A stretch of DNA of 64,000 nt, from assembly GCA_036429605.1 (NCBI GenBank), contig CM071589.1:558001-622000 (forward strand). The letters run 5' to 3'. Source of the DNA: Cladobotryum mycophilum (Eukaryota; Ascomycota; Sordariomycetes; Hypocreales; Hypocreaceae). The translations under genes and the position numbers were made by a program. Shown here piece by piece: positions 1-10,800 of this stretch. The notes beneath the pieces are model-generated. The model did not search any database. It saw only the letters and a list, made by a program, of their open reading frames with translations, and was not told the DNA's origin. Each line of letters starts with the position of its first letter. Within the stretch, counting starts at the first letter, position 1.

Positions 1-86
1 TCTTGGATAGAAAGGTCGCGAGGCCGGGCAACATGGGAGAAGGTCCCAATGGTGAGAAGGGCAAGGCTTAGGGCGATGTACTTCAT
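1..86 (-). CDS. Secreted protein, N-terminus only (partial)
   Basis: The minus strand starts an ATG at 86 and stays open to the window edge. The 28 visible residues begin MKYIALSLALLTIGTFSHVA, a positively charged start followed by a hydrophobic core and a small-residue stretch, which is the layout of a signal peptide. The rest of the gene lies outside the window, so no family can be named. The next 1 kb upstream holds no other gene. It is most likely the beginning of a small secreted or cell-wall protein; that reading rests only on the leader. Confidence 0.5.
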   Translation of the reverse strand, partial: MKYIALSLALLTIGTFSHVARPRDLSIQ

Positions 87-1123
87 TTTGATGACAAGAG
101 ATGATGATCTTAAATTTTGGCTGAATGATGACTACCTGAGTCAAACATTTAGGGGATAGAGATGAATGTTTATATGTGGACGAGATGCGCTGATGGGCGG
201 CGGGAAAGAAACTCCCGAATAAAGTGGCTGAGACACGTTTGACAAATGGCCTGATGTCTTGATTCCTCATATCAAGTGGTCAATGCGAAATTGTGAAGTC
301 GGCACCTATTCGTTGGTTCATCAAACCAAAGAAGATATTATACTAGTCAGGAAACCATCTTTTCCCTCTACTATAGTATAATAAGGCAAGATGTGGTTAG
401 ATGCATCACATCATGGACAACGCTAAACGCTCCTCTGTACTAAATGAGCCACTGGTCGAAAATGCACAAGTTTTGTTTATGAGTCTAGACCTCCGCTGCT
501 ACTCTGGACGATGTTACTGCATCGATATGGCTCCTTTGAGTTCTTTGTTATTTGAAATAGGTCATGACATTGACGTAAACTGAGTGACTGATGTCTTGGA
601 TCTTTGCTATTGAAAATGTTGGAGACGTTCTATTCGTCGAGATTCTGGGATGTGGTGACACCAATGATGTCCTCTTTTGGTGATGACAGAGTCATGCACT
701 GCCTATTGGAAATTCATACGTGTCCAGTGAGTAAGTAGCCGTTTTGACAACAATTTCCGTCATGAAGACGAAGAGACATCAAGTGCTGTTGCCTGGCAAA
801 TACACCTCAAAGAAGCGAACATACAATCACCATTTAAGGATAACTCATCTTGTTCTACGGCTGTTCTTCTGATGATCAAAGGTTTTTAAGGCGACACTCT
901 GATACCTGCTTCATTAACTGGTAGGCGTAAAAGCTTCTAGGTTGGAATTGCCAAAACATCTACAGGCTTCATGCCGATATAAGCTCTGCCTAAATTCCAT
1001 TATGTGGCATGGCATCTTTTGTCTGTTGTTTTTTACTTCTACATGAAGATTTGGTTATTGAGAATCAATTCGTTTTTACATTTCTGAATCAACGTGGCAA
1101 ATGTACGCATCCGCAACATCAGA
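87..1123. other. No recognisable gene; diverged repeat copies
   Basis: No convincing coding region is seen. About 401-480 is a diverged copy of 1687-1767, sharing runs such as GCTAAA, CACTGG and AAGTTTTGTTTA in the same order. About 712-815 resembles 26911-27025, both carrying AAGTGCTG followed by CTGGCAAATA and CTCAAAG. These look like old dispersed repeats. Confidence 0.4.
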
Positions 1124-1816
1124 ATGAATCGGCGAACAGAACAATATTATAATATAATACGGGTTCAGCCATACCCAAACGCTCGCCCTCGCAATTTTCC
1201 AACGCTAGAATCACAGCACGCCTACAAAGCCTATAGGGCTGCCTGTGTGGGCTCTGAGCTCTCAATCCAGAGGTACTAGGATTATTATGACCGAGAAAGC
1301 AACTTTTATGATACTACCTTTGAAGTCCTAAGCAACCAAGTCCATCATCGCCTGGCATACTATGCAGCAAAGGCCTACTTAAAAGCGAATAGGTAAGAAC
1401 AATATTACCTTTATTACCTTTTTTGAATTCTATTTTGTTCTAATCATATTTATTATAGGCATGCACAGCTTCAGGTAGCATTCTTACACGACCATGCCTT
1501 TGCATATTTTACTTTGACAAGCCGGCGTAAGCACGAAAAACAAGCTATCTGGGCTATTTGCGATGTAAGGGATATGAGGGATTACTATGGGATCCATTTG
1601 CAAGCTAAGACATCGGATAATTCCTACTTCATGTGTAGGAACTATACTAGACTCGGTGAGAGAGTAACGAAATATTATATGAAAAAGATGCACCACACCG
1701 TGGGCAACACTAAAAGCTCCCCTTCACTAACGAGCTACTGGTTGGAAATACAGAAGTTTTGTTTAGTTGTGCACCTAAATTATATGGTTGTTTGCCTGGT
1801 CGCCTTACTTATCTAA
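1124..1816 (+). pseudogene. Unrecognised ORF with one in-frame stop and one likely intron
   Basis: One frame stays open from ATG 1124 to the stop at 1814-1816, apart from a single TAG at 1277-1279 and a likely intron at 1393-1458 (66 bp, GTAAGA donor, TATAG acceptor, length a multiple of three). The protein is rich in Tyr, Arg and His, with the runs RYxDYYDRESNFYD and VHHRLAYYAAKAYLKANR around the breaks. I do not recognise the family. The last 40 codons overlap a sequence repeated at 401-480, so the 3' end may be fused repeat DNA. The single stop in an otherwise open frame suggests a recently disabled gene or a repeat-encoded protein; it could also be chance. Confidence 0.35.
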
Positions 1817-2236
1817 CAAGCAACGCGGAAATGTCGTGGCTCTTACTGGCTGTTGTTCTACCAATAAAAATATCATGTACAGTGGGGAGGCAAAAGTCTC
1901 GATGCAATACTAACTTCCCTGTTTTCGTGTCGTGTTTTCTTTTATCTTTTATCTTAACCCTTTATTTTTAAACATATATTTTTTTACTAAAAATGCCTTA
2001 AATCTTTTTGTATATTAAATATAATTTTTATAAAAAAGTAAAAGTTTAAATAATATATAAGTTAAATATAGTATAGTATAAGATTTTTTTAAAAAATAAA
2101 TTTATTATTAAATTAATATTTAGAATAATTAAATAATATAATATTAAAAAAAATATAAAAAATAAATTATATTTAAAATATTTTTTTAAGTTTATAAAGA
2201 AAAATATAAAAACTATTTTTTAAATTATTAATTAAT

Positions 2237-2410
2237 TATAACACTATCCCAAAGATTACCCGGACGCATAACGTAATAGAGATATAGGGTAATCCTGCAT
2301 AAGTCACGCATCTCTTATATAACAGTTAAACGCATAAGCTTAAGCTTATATATAAAATAATACCTACGTTTAATCTTATTTACCTAATAATCTTATAAAA
2401 TATTATTATA
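2237..2410 (+). repeat. 5' LTR of the chromovirus
   Basis: This 174-bp block matches 20690-20863 along its length with scattered C/T and G/A differences. The ends read TATAACAC and TTATTATA, consistent with an original TGTAACA...TGTTACA-type LTR after RIP. Shared runs include GAGATATAGGGTAATCCT and CGCATAAGCTTAAGCTTAT. Confidence 0.8.
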
Positions 2411-3757
2411 ATTTTTAAGCTTCTTAGTATTATTACTTAAACAAAATGACTCCATATACTTGTTCTTAAAGATCTATAAACCTTTTAAATTCTCTTTAAG
2501 AAACCTCATAGACAATACATACAAAAAGATCCTCTAAAAATAAATTACCATAATAGTAAATAATAGGCTATATAAGATTAACTTAATAATTATTATTTTT
2601 AAATTTATTATAAGAACCTAATATTCTAAAATAATAATTAAAAAATAATAATATTATACTTTACAATAAAATCGCTTAACTAAAAAAGTATTAAAAGTTA
2701 AATAAAATAATAGACTAATTAAAAAAAGACCTTAGAAAGTTATTATAACATTAAGGTAATTATTCTAACGGCTTATTAAATAGTTTAAAAAAAGCAATAA
2801 TATAAAAATCAAAAACCTTACTATACTTACTATAAATACCTCTTTTCAGGCAAAAAAAAATAACTTTATAATCTATATTAAGCATTTTTAAGACAAAAAG
2901 AAAATACTATAAAAATTATTTAAAGGTTTTTTTAAAGTTAATTATATAAATACTAAATACTAAACTTAATAGGAATTCTATTTAAAACACTAAAAATCGC
3001 CTAAGACTTAATAGAAATTAGAAAATAATTAGGAATACTTTAAAAATTAAACTATATTATTATTAAAAAATATAAATATTCATAAACTATATATTATACA
3101 AACCATTAAGAAAATAAAATAACAGGAACACCAATCTCCTTAAGACTTTTATATATACTTAAACTCATTAAAAAGTTAATTCCTAATAGCCTTAGAATCA
3201 CAGTATACTTATAGCTTTTATATAAAGCTATAAGAGAACCTATAATATTAGATTATTATAAAAAAAACTCCTTTCTAAAGAACTATAAAGAAATAATTAT
3301 ATTAACTACACGCTATTAAGAGATTTTATAATCTATAAAAAAATATAAGGCATTAAAAGAAAAAGAAAAAAAAGTTAATTCTAATAAAAACATATTAAAT
3401 TTTATATTACTCTCCTAAAAAAAACAAACTATATAAATAAGCTTTATTAACTTTATAAATAACTATTAAAAAAATAAACTAAAATAAGTATCTCCTAGAC
3501 CTTCTACTTAAAAAAGATTCTTAAAAAAATATACTTAATACTAATAGAAATATAAGATAATATTATAATTACAAAAATAATACACATTTAAGAAATCAAT
3601 ACAATCAACTCTTTATAAAAGTTTAAAAAATTAAAACCAATAAATCGCCTTTATCTCCTAAAAAAAAAAAAAAAAAAAAAGATTAAACTAAAATCCCCTT
3701 ATATAGCCCCTTAAGTACCTATTAGAGTAATTCCTAAAGTCCCGATTATAATTCATA
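2411..3757 (+). pseudogene. gag-side remnant of the chromovirus (no readable motif)
   Basis: About 1.35 kb of very AT-rich sequence lies between the 5' LTR and the first inserted transposon. By position it should be the leader and gag of the chromovirus. Every frame is full of stops and no zinc knuckle could be read, so the assignment is positional only. A run of about 20 adenines lies near 3660-3680. Confidence 0.4.
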
Positions 3758-3856
3758 ACGTAATCCATAAGCGAGTGGTACACACAAGCGAGTGGTACAC
3801 CCTTAATAGCCATATCTACCTCTATCACTATACATTAAATTCCTCTACCATCTATT

Positions 3857-5332
3857 ATGGCAACACTTTCAAATGAGAATAGGATCTCTCTTGCCCTTCA
3901 ATCTCTTCAAAAAGACCCAAATTTAAGTCTTAGAGCTGTAGCAAAAATCTACAATGTTAGTTGTATGACTCTTAGTCGGCGTCGCGCTGGTACACCATCA
4001 AGATGCGATACAAGAGCCAATTCAATGAATCTTACAAAATCAGAAGAAGAGGCTATAGTTGAGCATATAATTGATCTATCTGCAAGATCATTTCCTCCTA
4101 GATTGCGTGGTGTTGAAGAAATGGCCAATCATCTACTGCGCGTACGCGACGCGCCACCAGTTGGCAAAAACTGGGCATCAAACTTCGTTAAACGCCAGCC
4201 AAAGCTCCGTACACGCTGGGCTCGCAAATACGACTATCAAAGAGCTCAATGTGAAGATCCAAAGCTTATAAGCAATTGGTTTGCACTTGTACGGAATATA
4301 AAGGCCAAATATGGGGTCCTTGATGATGATCTCTATAACTTTGATGAGACTGGCTTCATGATGGGTATTATCTTTCCAGGCATGGTGGTTACGACTTCAG
4401 AAGGCCTTAAAAAGACGAAATTATCCCAGCCTGGCAATCGGGAGTGGGCAACTGTAATCCAAGGCGTCAATGCAATGGGCTGGGCAATACCACCACTCAT
4501 TATCCTTGCTGCACAATACCATCTTGAGAATTGGTATCGAGAGTGTAATCTTCCAGCAGATTGGCGTATTGCAACAACAGAGAATGGCTGGACTACCAAT
4601 GAGGTTGGCTTAGATTGGATTAAGCATTTTGATCGTCATACAGCTTCTCGTACAAAAGGGATCTATCGAATGCTTATCCTTGATGGCCACGAGAGCCACC
4701 ACTCAACGGCATTTGAGCTCTATTGCAAGGAGCATAAGATTATTACAGTCTGTATGCCTCCGCATTCCTCGCATATCCTTCAGCCATTGGATGTTGGTTG
4801 TTTTGGGCCATTGAAGCAGGCATACGGTCGGCAAATTGAGAAGTTAATGCGTATGCATATTACGCACATCAGCAAGGTTGACTTCCTCTGTGCTTTTCAT
4901 ACGACATTCTTTGCTACAATCAACGAGAAGAATATTACAGGAGGTTTTTCAGGAGCTGGTCTATTACCATTTAATCCACAGAGGGTTCTTTCGATGCTTG
5001 ATATAGAATTACGAACATTAACACCTCCAAAAACGCTGCCTAAGCCCGTACAGCCTTGGGTCTCAAAAACACCAAAAAACGCACACGAGGCTAACTCACA
5101 GTCAGAGCATATAAAGAATTGTATTGCCGCTCATCAAGATAGCTCTCCAACTTCAATGTTAAATGCGATTGACCAATTTACAAAGGGAGCAACGGCAATT
5201 ATGCATCAAGTGGCATTTTTACGCGAAGAGGTCTCTGAACTTCGTGCAGCAAATGAGGCATTAAGCAAGCGCCGCAGAGCAAAAAAACTCGCATACGACT
5301 TGGAGGCACATTTACTATTCAAGAAGGAATAG
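3857..5332 (+). CDS. pogo/Fot1-family transposase (DDE, CENP-B/psq HTH), copy 1
   Basis: This 491-residue protein should bind the element ends and carry out cut-and-paste transposition in the nucleus. A psq-type helix-turn-helix spans about residues 8-45 and a CENP-B-type HTH about 60-130 (KNWASNFVKRQP). The DDE/D catalytic core follows: D163 in NFDETGF, D276 in LILDGHESHHS and D312 in LQPLDVGCFGPLK, giving DD35D spacing. The C-terminus is a short coiled coil (REEVSELRAANEAL) and a basic run. The ATG lies 99 bp inside the left TIR. The frame stops at 5330-5332, earlier than relatives, while the -1 frame continues into a zinc knuckle after the A7 run at 5281-5287. Copy 2 is identical. Confidence 0.93.
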   Translation: MATLSNENRISLALQSLQKDPNLSLRAVAKIYNVSCMTLSRRRAGTPSRCDTRANSMNLTKSEEEAIVEHIIDLSARSFPPRLRGVEEMANHLLRVRDAPPVGKNWASNFVKRQPKLRTRWARKYDYQRAQCEDPKLISNWFALVRNIKAKYGVLDDDLYNFDETGFMMGIIFPGMVVTTSEGLKKTKLSQPGNREWATVIQGVNAMGWAIPPLIILAAQYHLENWYRECNLPADWRIATTENGWTTNEVGLDWIKHFDRHTASRTKGIYRMLILDGHESHHSTAFELYCKEHKIITVCMPPHSSHILQPLDVGCFGPLKQAYGRQIEKLMRMHITHISKVDFLCAFHTTFFATINEKNITGGFSGAGLLPFNPQRVLSMLDIELRTLTPPKTLPKPVQPWVSKTPKNAHEANSQSEHIKNCIAAHQDSSPTSMLNAIDQFTKGATAIMHQVAFLREEVSELRAANEALSKRRRAKKLAYDLEAHLLFKKE

Positions 5333-5469
5333 ATCAATTGGATCAAAGGGATATAAATGAGCAACTAGAGCAAGAGAGACGGCAAGGAGGGTCTGCTCGT
5401 ACGAAAGCTCCGCGCTGTAGCAAGTGCAGCAAGACTGGCCATAATATACGAACCTGTAAAGAAATTTAA
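5281..5469 (+). other. Possible -1 frameshift site and zinc-knuckle extension, copy 1
   Basis: The transposase frame reads GCA AAA AAA CTC at 5279-5290. A -1 slip on the heptamer A AAA AAA (5281-5287) gives KKTRIRLGG and stays open to TAA at 5467-5469. That extension includes TIQEGIDQLDQRD and the CCHC knuckle CSKCSKTGHNIRTC. From what I know of fungal pogo transposases, a C-terminal GG-x-LT-x-QEG stretch plus CCHC knuckle is the normal tail in a single frame. Either translation shifts frame here or an inherited one-base change truncates the protein. Confidence 0.6.
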
Positions 5470-5641
5470 GAAGGTAAGAAAGGTACATCTTTATCTAATA
5501 CTATTATAATAATTATTTAATATATTTTTAATAGAAGGGCGTAGAAAAAAGCTACGAAGAGTTGGTTTTATTTTCTTCTAAATGGTGTACTAGGTGGGGT
5601 GCACCACTCGCTTGTGTGTACCACTCGCTTATGGATTACGT

Positions 5642-8568
5642 TATACATTTTTATATTTTAATTAAAATTTATAGATTATTTTCTTATAATATATATATTA
5701 ATTTAAATAATAGTATAAAAGTTAATATTATTAATATAACTTTTACAAAAAAGTATAAATTAATAAAAAGCTTAATGATTATTTTACCTTACCTATAAGA
5801 TATAAAAAAAATATAAAGACTTATAGAATCTAGGAAATCCTGCTTTGATTTATAAATACTTAAGAAACTATTAAAACCTTTACGAGGTTATATATAAGTA
5901 TTAATTAAGACCCTCGAGAATAAGGTAATCCTATATTATTATCTATAATTATATTATTTAAGTTTTATATTTATTTATACTCTTATAATTAAAGCTAATA
6001 GTTTAAATATAATTAGAAAAATCTAAAAAAGATTTCTAAGTGTTAATTTTAGAAAAAGTATATAAGTTATATATATATTTTATTTATTTCTATAAATCTT
6101 AATCTTTTATATCTTTTAAATAAAATAAAAGAAATTATATTAAATCTTTTATAAATCCTAATACTTTTTTAAAAGTAAAAAAATGTTTTTTTAATTAATA
6201 ATATAAGAATTCTTTTTTATTTTAAACAAACGGATTATATAATTAAACTAACTAAAAAAGCCTTTCTTTTTTATAGTCTAATTTATTTACTATCCCTTAC
6301 TAAATTAAAAACATTATAAGAATATTTAAAAAAAACTTAATAAAAGAATAAATTCGCCTTTTAAAAAGTCTAATAAGCGCATTTATTTTATTTATACTAA
6401 AAAAAGACAAAAGTCTCCGTTTATATATAAACTATCAAGGATTAAATTAAGTTACAATTAAAAATTACTATCCTTTTTTTTTATTATTAAAATTATAAAT
6501 TAAGTTAAAGGTTTAAATTATTTTATTAAAATTAATATTAAAAATATATATTATTATATATATATTAAAAAGAATAATAAATAAAAAACTATATTTTATA
6601 CTTATTATAATTATTATAAATTTTTAATTATACTTATAAAATTAATTAATACTCTAGTTACGTTTTAGAATTATATTTATCAAGTATTAAATAATCTATT
6701 AGATTATATATATATCGCTTATTTTAATAATATTTTAATCTTTTCTTTAGATCGTGAATCTTATATTTCTTATATATAAGAAGTCTTAGAATAACTAAGA
6801 AAAACTAAACTATATACTTAACCTAATAAATATTCTTTTATTTAAAATAAAGTTAAATTTTTAGGATTTATAGTATTAGATAAAAGAGTTATAATAAATC
6901 TAAAACGAATAGAAACAATCTTAATATAGTAAGAACCTATTATATATCGAGAAATCCAAGTTTTTCTAAAATTTTATAACTTTTATTATTGATTTATTAA
7001 AAGATATTTAATAATTGCCTGTCTATTATATAAATTATTAAAGGGTATAAAGAATAAGCGAAAACTAGGTTAAATAGTACTTAAAGAATATTAAAAAGCT
7101 ATTTTTTATTAGTTTATTTAGACTTTCTAGAACATTCTTTTATTATAATATTATAACCTAAAAAAACCTATTTATATAAAAACTAATACTTTAAAGTTTA
7201 TTACTATTGTTATATTATCCTAACCAGATAAGGAAAAAAATAGTATCTAGTAGCCTTTTAGTTATGGGCGTTTTATAACGCTAAGCTTAATTATAGTACA
7301 CTAGACTAAGAAATACTAGTAATTATAGTGGCATTTAAACATTAAAGACACTATATAAAAGATACCTAAAATCAGACTAAAATCTAAAATAACTATTAGA
7401 ATCTTTAATCTTTTATAAAATAGCTGAAATTAAATAATAGACAAGCTAAATAGTACATTTACCTAACTTTTTATAACTTTATAATTAAGTATTAAATAAA
7501 AAAGACTAATTTTACTAATAGACCGTTAAGATAATTTAATTATAAAAATGAATTGCCTTTAAATCAGGAATTTCTTACTCTATTATAAGGTAAATTATAG
7601 AATCTAATAGTGGATTAGGGAGATAATCCTTTCGAAAGGATAGTATATTTATAAAATCTTATTATAAAAGAGTAATAAGTATTAAGGTAAGAAGCCTATA
7701 AAGCTATTTTTACTAATACTTCTTTTAATAATAATATAAAAAGACTATTATTAAAATTATTATAGTAAGATTAAAAGAAAGATCTTAAACTCTAATGTTA
7801 AAAAAACCCTAATTTTCTTATAAAAAACCTAAAGTAGGCTATAGAATATAATAATCTAATTACTTACCAGAATCACATCTATGTCCTAAAAGAAATAATA
7901 ATTTATTAAGAACCATTATCTTTTTATTATAATAATCCCCTAGTAGGTTATTTTAAAGAGTCATAAATAAAAGAGTTATTATAGAGGAAGTTCTATTAAA
8001 AGAATATAAGAAAAAATATTAAAAAATATATTCAAGGATATCCAATTTATATAAAAGTTACGATTAAAAAGCATAAACTATAAGAAAAACTTAAATCACT
8101 TTTGCTTCCCAGTTAACTAATAAAAAAAACTATTAATAGATTTTATAATAGAACTTCTAATAATCTTATTTAATAATAAAAAAATTAATATTATACTAAT
8201 AATTATTAATTAATATACTAAGTACACGCTTCTTTTTCTAGTTTTTACAACAATTACAATAAATAAACTAACTAAATTATTTTATATTAAAATTAAACTA
8301 TAGTTTTTAAGATCTCTATAAAAAATCATATCTAATAGAAAATCTTTATTTATAAATAAATTTTAATTATTAATTTGTTTTTATATAAAAATTCAAAAAC
8401 ATTTATTAATTACTTTTTATCCTTAAATAAATAAACAAATAGAAAAAATAAATCAATCTATTAAATATTATTTACGATATTTTATAAGTAATATACTATT
8501 AGTATAACTATAATTATTAATAAAAACATAATATACTATAAATACTATTAGAAATATAATAATAAGTA
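5642..8568 (+). pseudogene. Chromovirus pol remnant (RT, RNase H, integrase), RIP-degraded
   Basis: Motifs survive in scattered frames with stops. The RT fingers read as ILKKDKSLRLYINYQGLN near 6390-6450, against the family form VKKKDGSLRLCVDYRGLN. The catalytic YxDD box reads YFNNIL at 6719-6736, with both Asp codons changed to Asn. RNase H appears as YNAKLNYSTLD near 7270-7310. The integrase zinc-binding domain appears as NHIYVPKEI then HHDD-like FYYNNPLVGYF near 7870-7960, and GYPIYIKVTIKKHK near 8040-8085 has both Cys turned to Tyr or lost. QIEKINQSIKYYLRYFIS near 8425-8480 matches the integrase core end. All key changes are G-to-A or C-to-T, as RIP produces. Confidence 0.85.
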
Positions 8569-9180
8569 ACATAATCCATAAGCGAGCGGACCACACAAAC
8601 AAGCGGACCACTCATTTAGATCAGAATAAAACCACTTTCTTATAGCCCTTTTCTTTTATACCTATATTAAAAAAATACTAAGTAACTATTATACTAATAA
8701 TAGAATAAAAAATATTTTTTTATTTTATTATATTTTTTTATAAGTTCGTATATTATAGCCTGTCTTACTACACTTGCTATAACGCATAGCCTTTGTACAA
8801 GACCCTTCTCGCTGCTTTTCTTACTCTATTTACGTATTTATATCCCTTTAATCTAATTAACCTATCCTTTCTTTAATAATAAAAGCGCCTTTAAGTCATA
8901 TACGTGCTTTCTTTGCTTTATAGCACTTATTTATAGCCTTATTTACTATACAAAGGTCTTAGACCTTTATACGTAAAAGCATTACTTAATGTATTATTGC
9001 TATTGTTTTTTTTATAAATTAATTAATTATATTTAATATTATAGTTAAAAAGCTATTTTAGTAAGCGATAATATAATTTTTTATATACTTTAATTATAAA
9101 TTAGCCTTATATACGTTTTTTAGTATTTTTAAGACCTAAGGCTATATAGGCCTAATTAGTGTTTTTAAAGGTATTAATGG

Positions 9181-9330
9181 ATCAAGAAAAGCTACCAACC
9201 AGACACCAAAGCTATTAGGGATACTAGAAAGACTAGACCTTCCTAAAACCCTTATTAGCTGGGTTGATTCCTTTCTATCAAATAGGAAAATCTAGCTAGC
9301 CTTTGATGGCCAAATATAACAGCTAACAGA
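9181..9330 (+). repeat. Displaced RT fragment at the LINE 5' end, lacking 54 nt
   Basis: These 150 bp match 12800-13003 of the LINE's ORF2 except that 12825-12878 (54 nt, starting GT and ending AG) is missing. The few base differences are G-to-A or C-to-T. The missing block encodes RT motif A with the first catalytic Asp (FLDIKGAFDHV). Confidence 0.85.
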
Positions 9331-9498
9331 AAGGTGGCTCTATATACGTCGATTATAACTCAAACAGGAAAGTATTCAGCCTCGCAATCCGAATGAACCC
9401 GCTTTTTGCTTTAAAACCACCTATATCCTCGTCTCTATCTATCTATCAAACTTGCACCCCTCCGCACGCGATTGCGGAAGGGATAGCAGTCCCTGAAG
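9331..9498 (+). other. LINE 5' untranslated region
   Basis: A 168-bp stretch between the displaced RT fragment and the ORF1 ATG. It includes a short TCTATCTATCTATC tract near 9436-9450 and the imperfect palindrome around CGCACGCGATTGCG near 9463-9476. It should hold the internal promoter of the LINE; nothing more specific can be read. Confidence 0.4.
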
Positions 9499-10800
9499 AT
9501 GGTCTGCACAAGAGCTCAAGAAAAGCTCGCCCGACGCGGCAGACGCGACGAACGCGCCGTGATCATAGCCACAGCTAGAGCCACCGCTAAGGCCATGGCA
9601 CAAATGGCCCTAGCTCAAGCCCAAGCCCAAGCCACAGTGGCTAAAACTACTAGCCTAAAAACTACCAGCCCAGAAGCCACGGATGCGATGGAGATAAATT
9701 CAGACATTGACCCAAATGAACAACTCGACAGAGAGGCCCGAGAGGCCCAAGAGGCCCAACAACAACAACAGAAAACCCCAAATGCCCTACAGCACATCCA
9801 AACTGCTCTTGAGGCTATAACTAAAGCCCAAGCTATCCAACCCTTCTATGAAGACCTTATTAGCCAGCTAAAAGAGGCAATCAAATTAGAACAACAGGAA
9901 CAACCAAGAGCACCTTCCTATAGCTTCATAGCCAAGAAGGGCCTAGAAAACAGCCAATGGGCAGAACAAACCCCAAAAAGAACTATAGCAGCCAAGGAAC
10001 CCACAGCAGCTAAGGAACCTATAGCAGCTAAAACAGCACCTCAGAATCCTAGGAAAACAGACCTACAAGTTGTTCTCAAGCTAGAAACCGGATATAGCTT
10101 CCAAAAACCACTGCCCTCGATTACACTAAGGAACAAGCTAAACCAAGCTCTTGGAGCCAAGAGCATAGCTAGTGTACAGCAATCAGCTAGAAATAACATA
10201 GTTATCACAGCCACATCAGCTCAGCTAGCCAGCAACCTTCTCACCCAACAAGACCTCTTGGAAAAGACCTTCCAAGACTACCCGATCAAACTAGCCGAGG
10301 CCCCCACCAAATGGATCAAACTAGTAGCTCATGGGGTACCAATCCTAGAAGAACTAGATATCCTTAGTATCTTCCAGGAAGAAACAGAAACCTTTAACCC
10401 AATCAAGACTATTGGCCAACCCAGATGGCTTAAAACACCATCCGAGGAACAAAAAGCCGGCTCAGTAGTATTTGCAGTACCAACAGAAGCATACAGTAAG
10501 TATAGCAAAAAGCAAGGATTATATATAGCTGGGGTTAGAACTAAAGTAGTCCCGTACAGAGCCTATACAACTAAGACCCAGTGCTTCCGTTGCTTAGGCT
10601 TTAACCATGACTCTGGGAGCTGCCGAAAGGCCTACAAATGTGCTATATGTGCTGGTAGTCATAACACAAAGAACCACAGCTGCCCTAGCTGCAAGGCCAG
10701 CTCTAGCTGCCAACACCAGGAACCCAAATGTGCCAACTGCATGGGTAACCACCAGGCAAATAGCACAGACTGCGAGACTTATAAGGCCATCTCATGCTAG
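9499..10800 (+). CDS. LINE ORF1, gag-like RNA-binding protein
   Basis: This 433-residue protein should bind the LINE RNA and form the ribonucleoprotein particle. The N-terminal third is Ala/Gln-rich (QAQAQAQATVAK; QQQQQKTPNA), probably disordered or coiled, with a short repeated AAKEPTAAKEPIAAK segment near residues 155-175. The C-terminus carries a run of CCHC-type zinc knuckles: CFRCLGFNHDSGSC, CAICAGSHNTKNHSC and CANCMGNHQANSTDC. That arrangement is typical of ORF1 in Tad1-clade elements. The frame is intact. Its stop (TAG 10798-10800) overlaps the ORF2 start codon by seven bases in the string ATGCTAG, suggesting coupled termination and reinitiation. Confidence 0.9.
   Translation: MVCTRAQEKLARRGRRDERAVIIATARATAKAMAQMALAQAQAQATVAKTTSLKTTSPEATDAMEINSDIDPNEQLDREAREAQEAQQQQQKTPNALQHIQTALEAITKAQAIQPFYEDLISQLKEAIKLEQQEQPRAPSYSFIAKKGLENSQWAEQTPKRTIAAKEPTAAKEPIAAKTAPQNPRKTDLQVVLKLETGYSFQKPLPSITLRNKLNQALGAKSIASVQQSARNNIVITATSAQLASNLLTQQDLLEKTFQDYPIKLAEAPTKWIKLVAHGVPILEELDILSIFQEETETFNPIKTIGQPRWLKTPSEEQKAGSVVFAVPTEAYSKYSKKQGLYIAGVRTKVVPYRAYTTKTQCFRCLGFNHDSGSCRKAYKCAICAGSHNTKNHSCPSCKASSSCQHQEPKCANCMGNHQANSTDCETYKAISC

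Larger units (their letters stand above)
3758..5641 (+). mobile_element. Intact pogo/Fot1-type DNA transposon, copy 1
   Basis: The element is 1884 bp with about 45-bp terminal inverted repeats (ACGTAATCCATAAGCGAG at the left, its inverse at the right). TA duplications flank it at 3756-3757 and 5642-5643. Each TIR holds two copies of AGCGAGTGGTACAC, 17 bp apart. Only one base in the compared TIR arms differs (GTACACCC against GTGCACCC). It sits inside the RIP-degraded chromovirus yet carries no RIP-type decay. Copy 2 at 16717-18600 has the same length, encodes an identical protein and looks identical by eye, so both are recent insertions. Confidence 0.95.
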
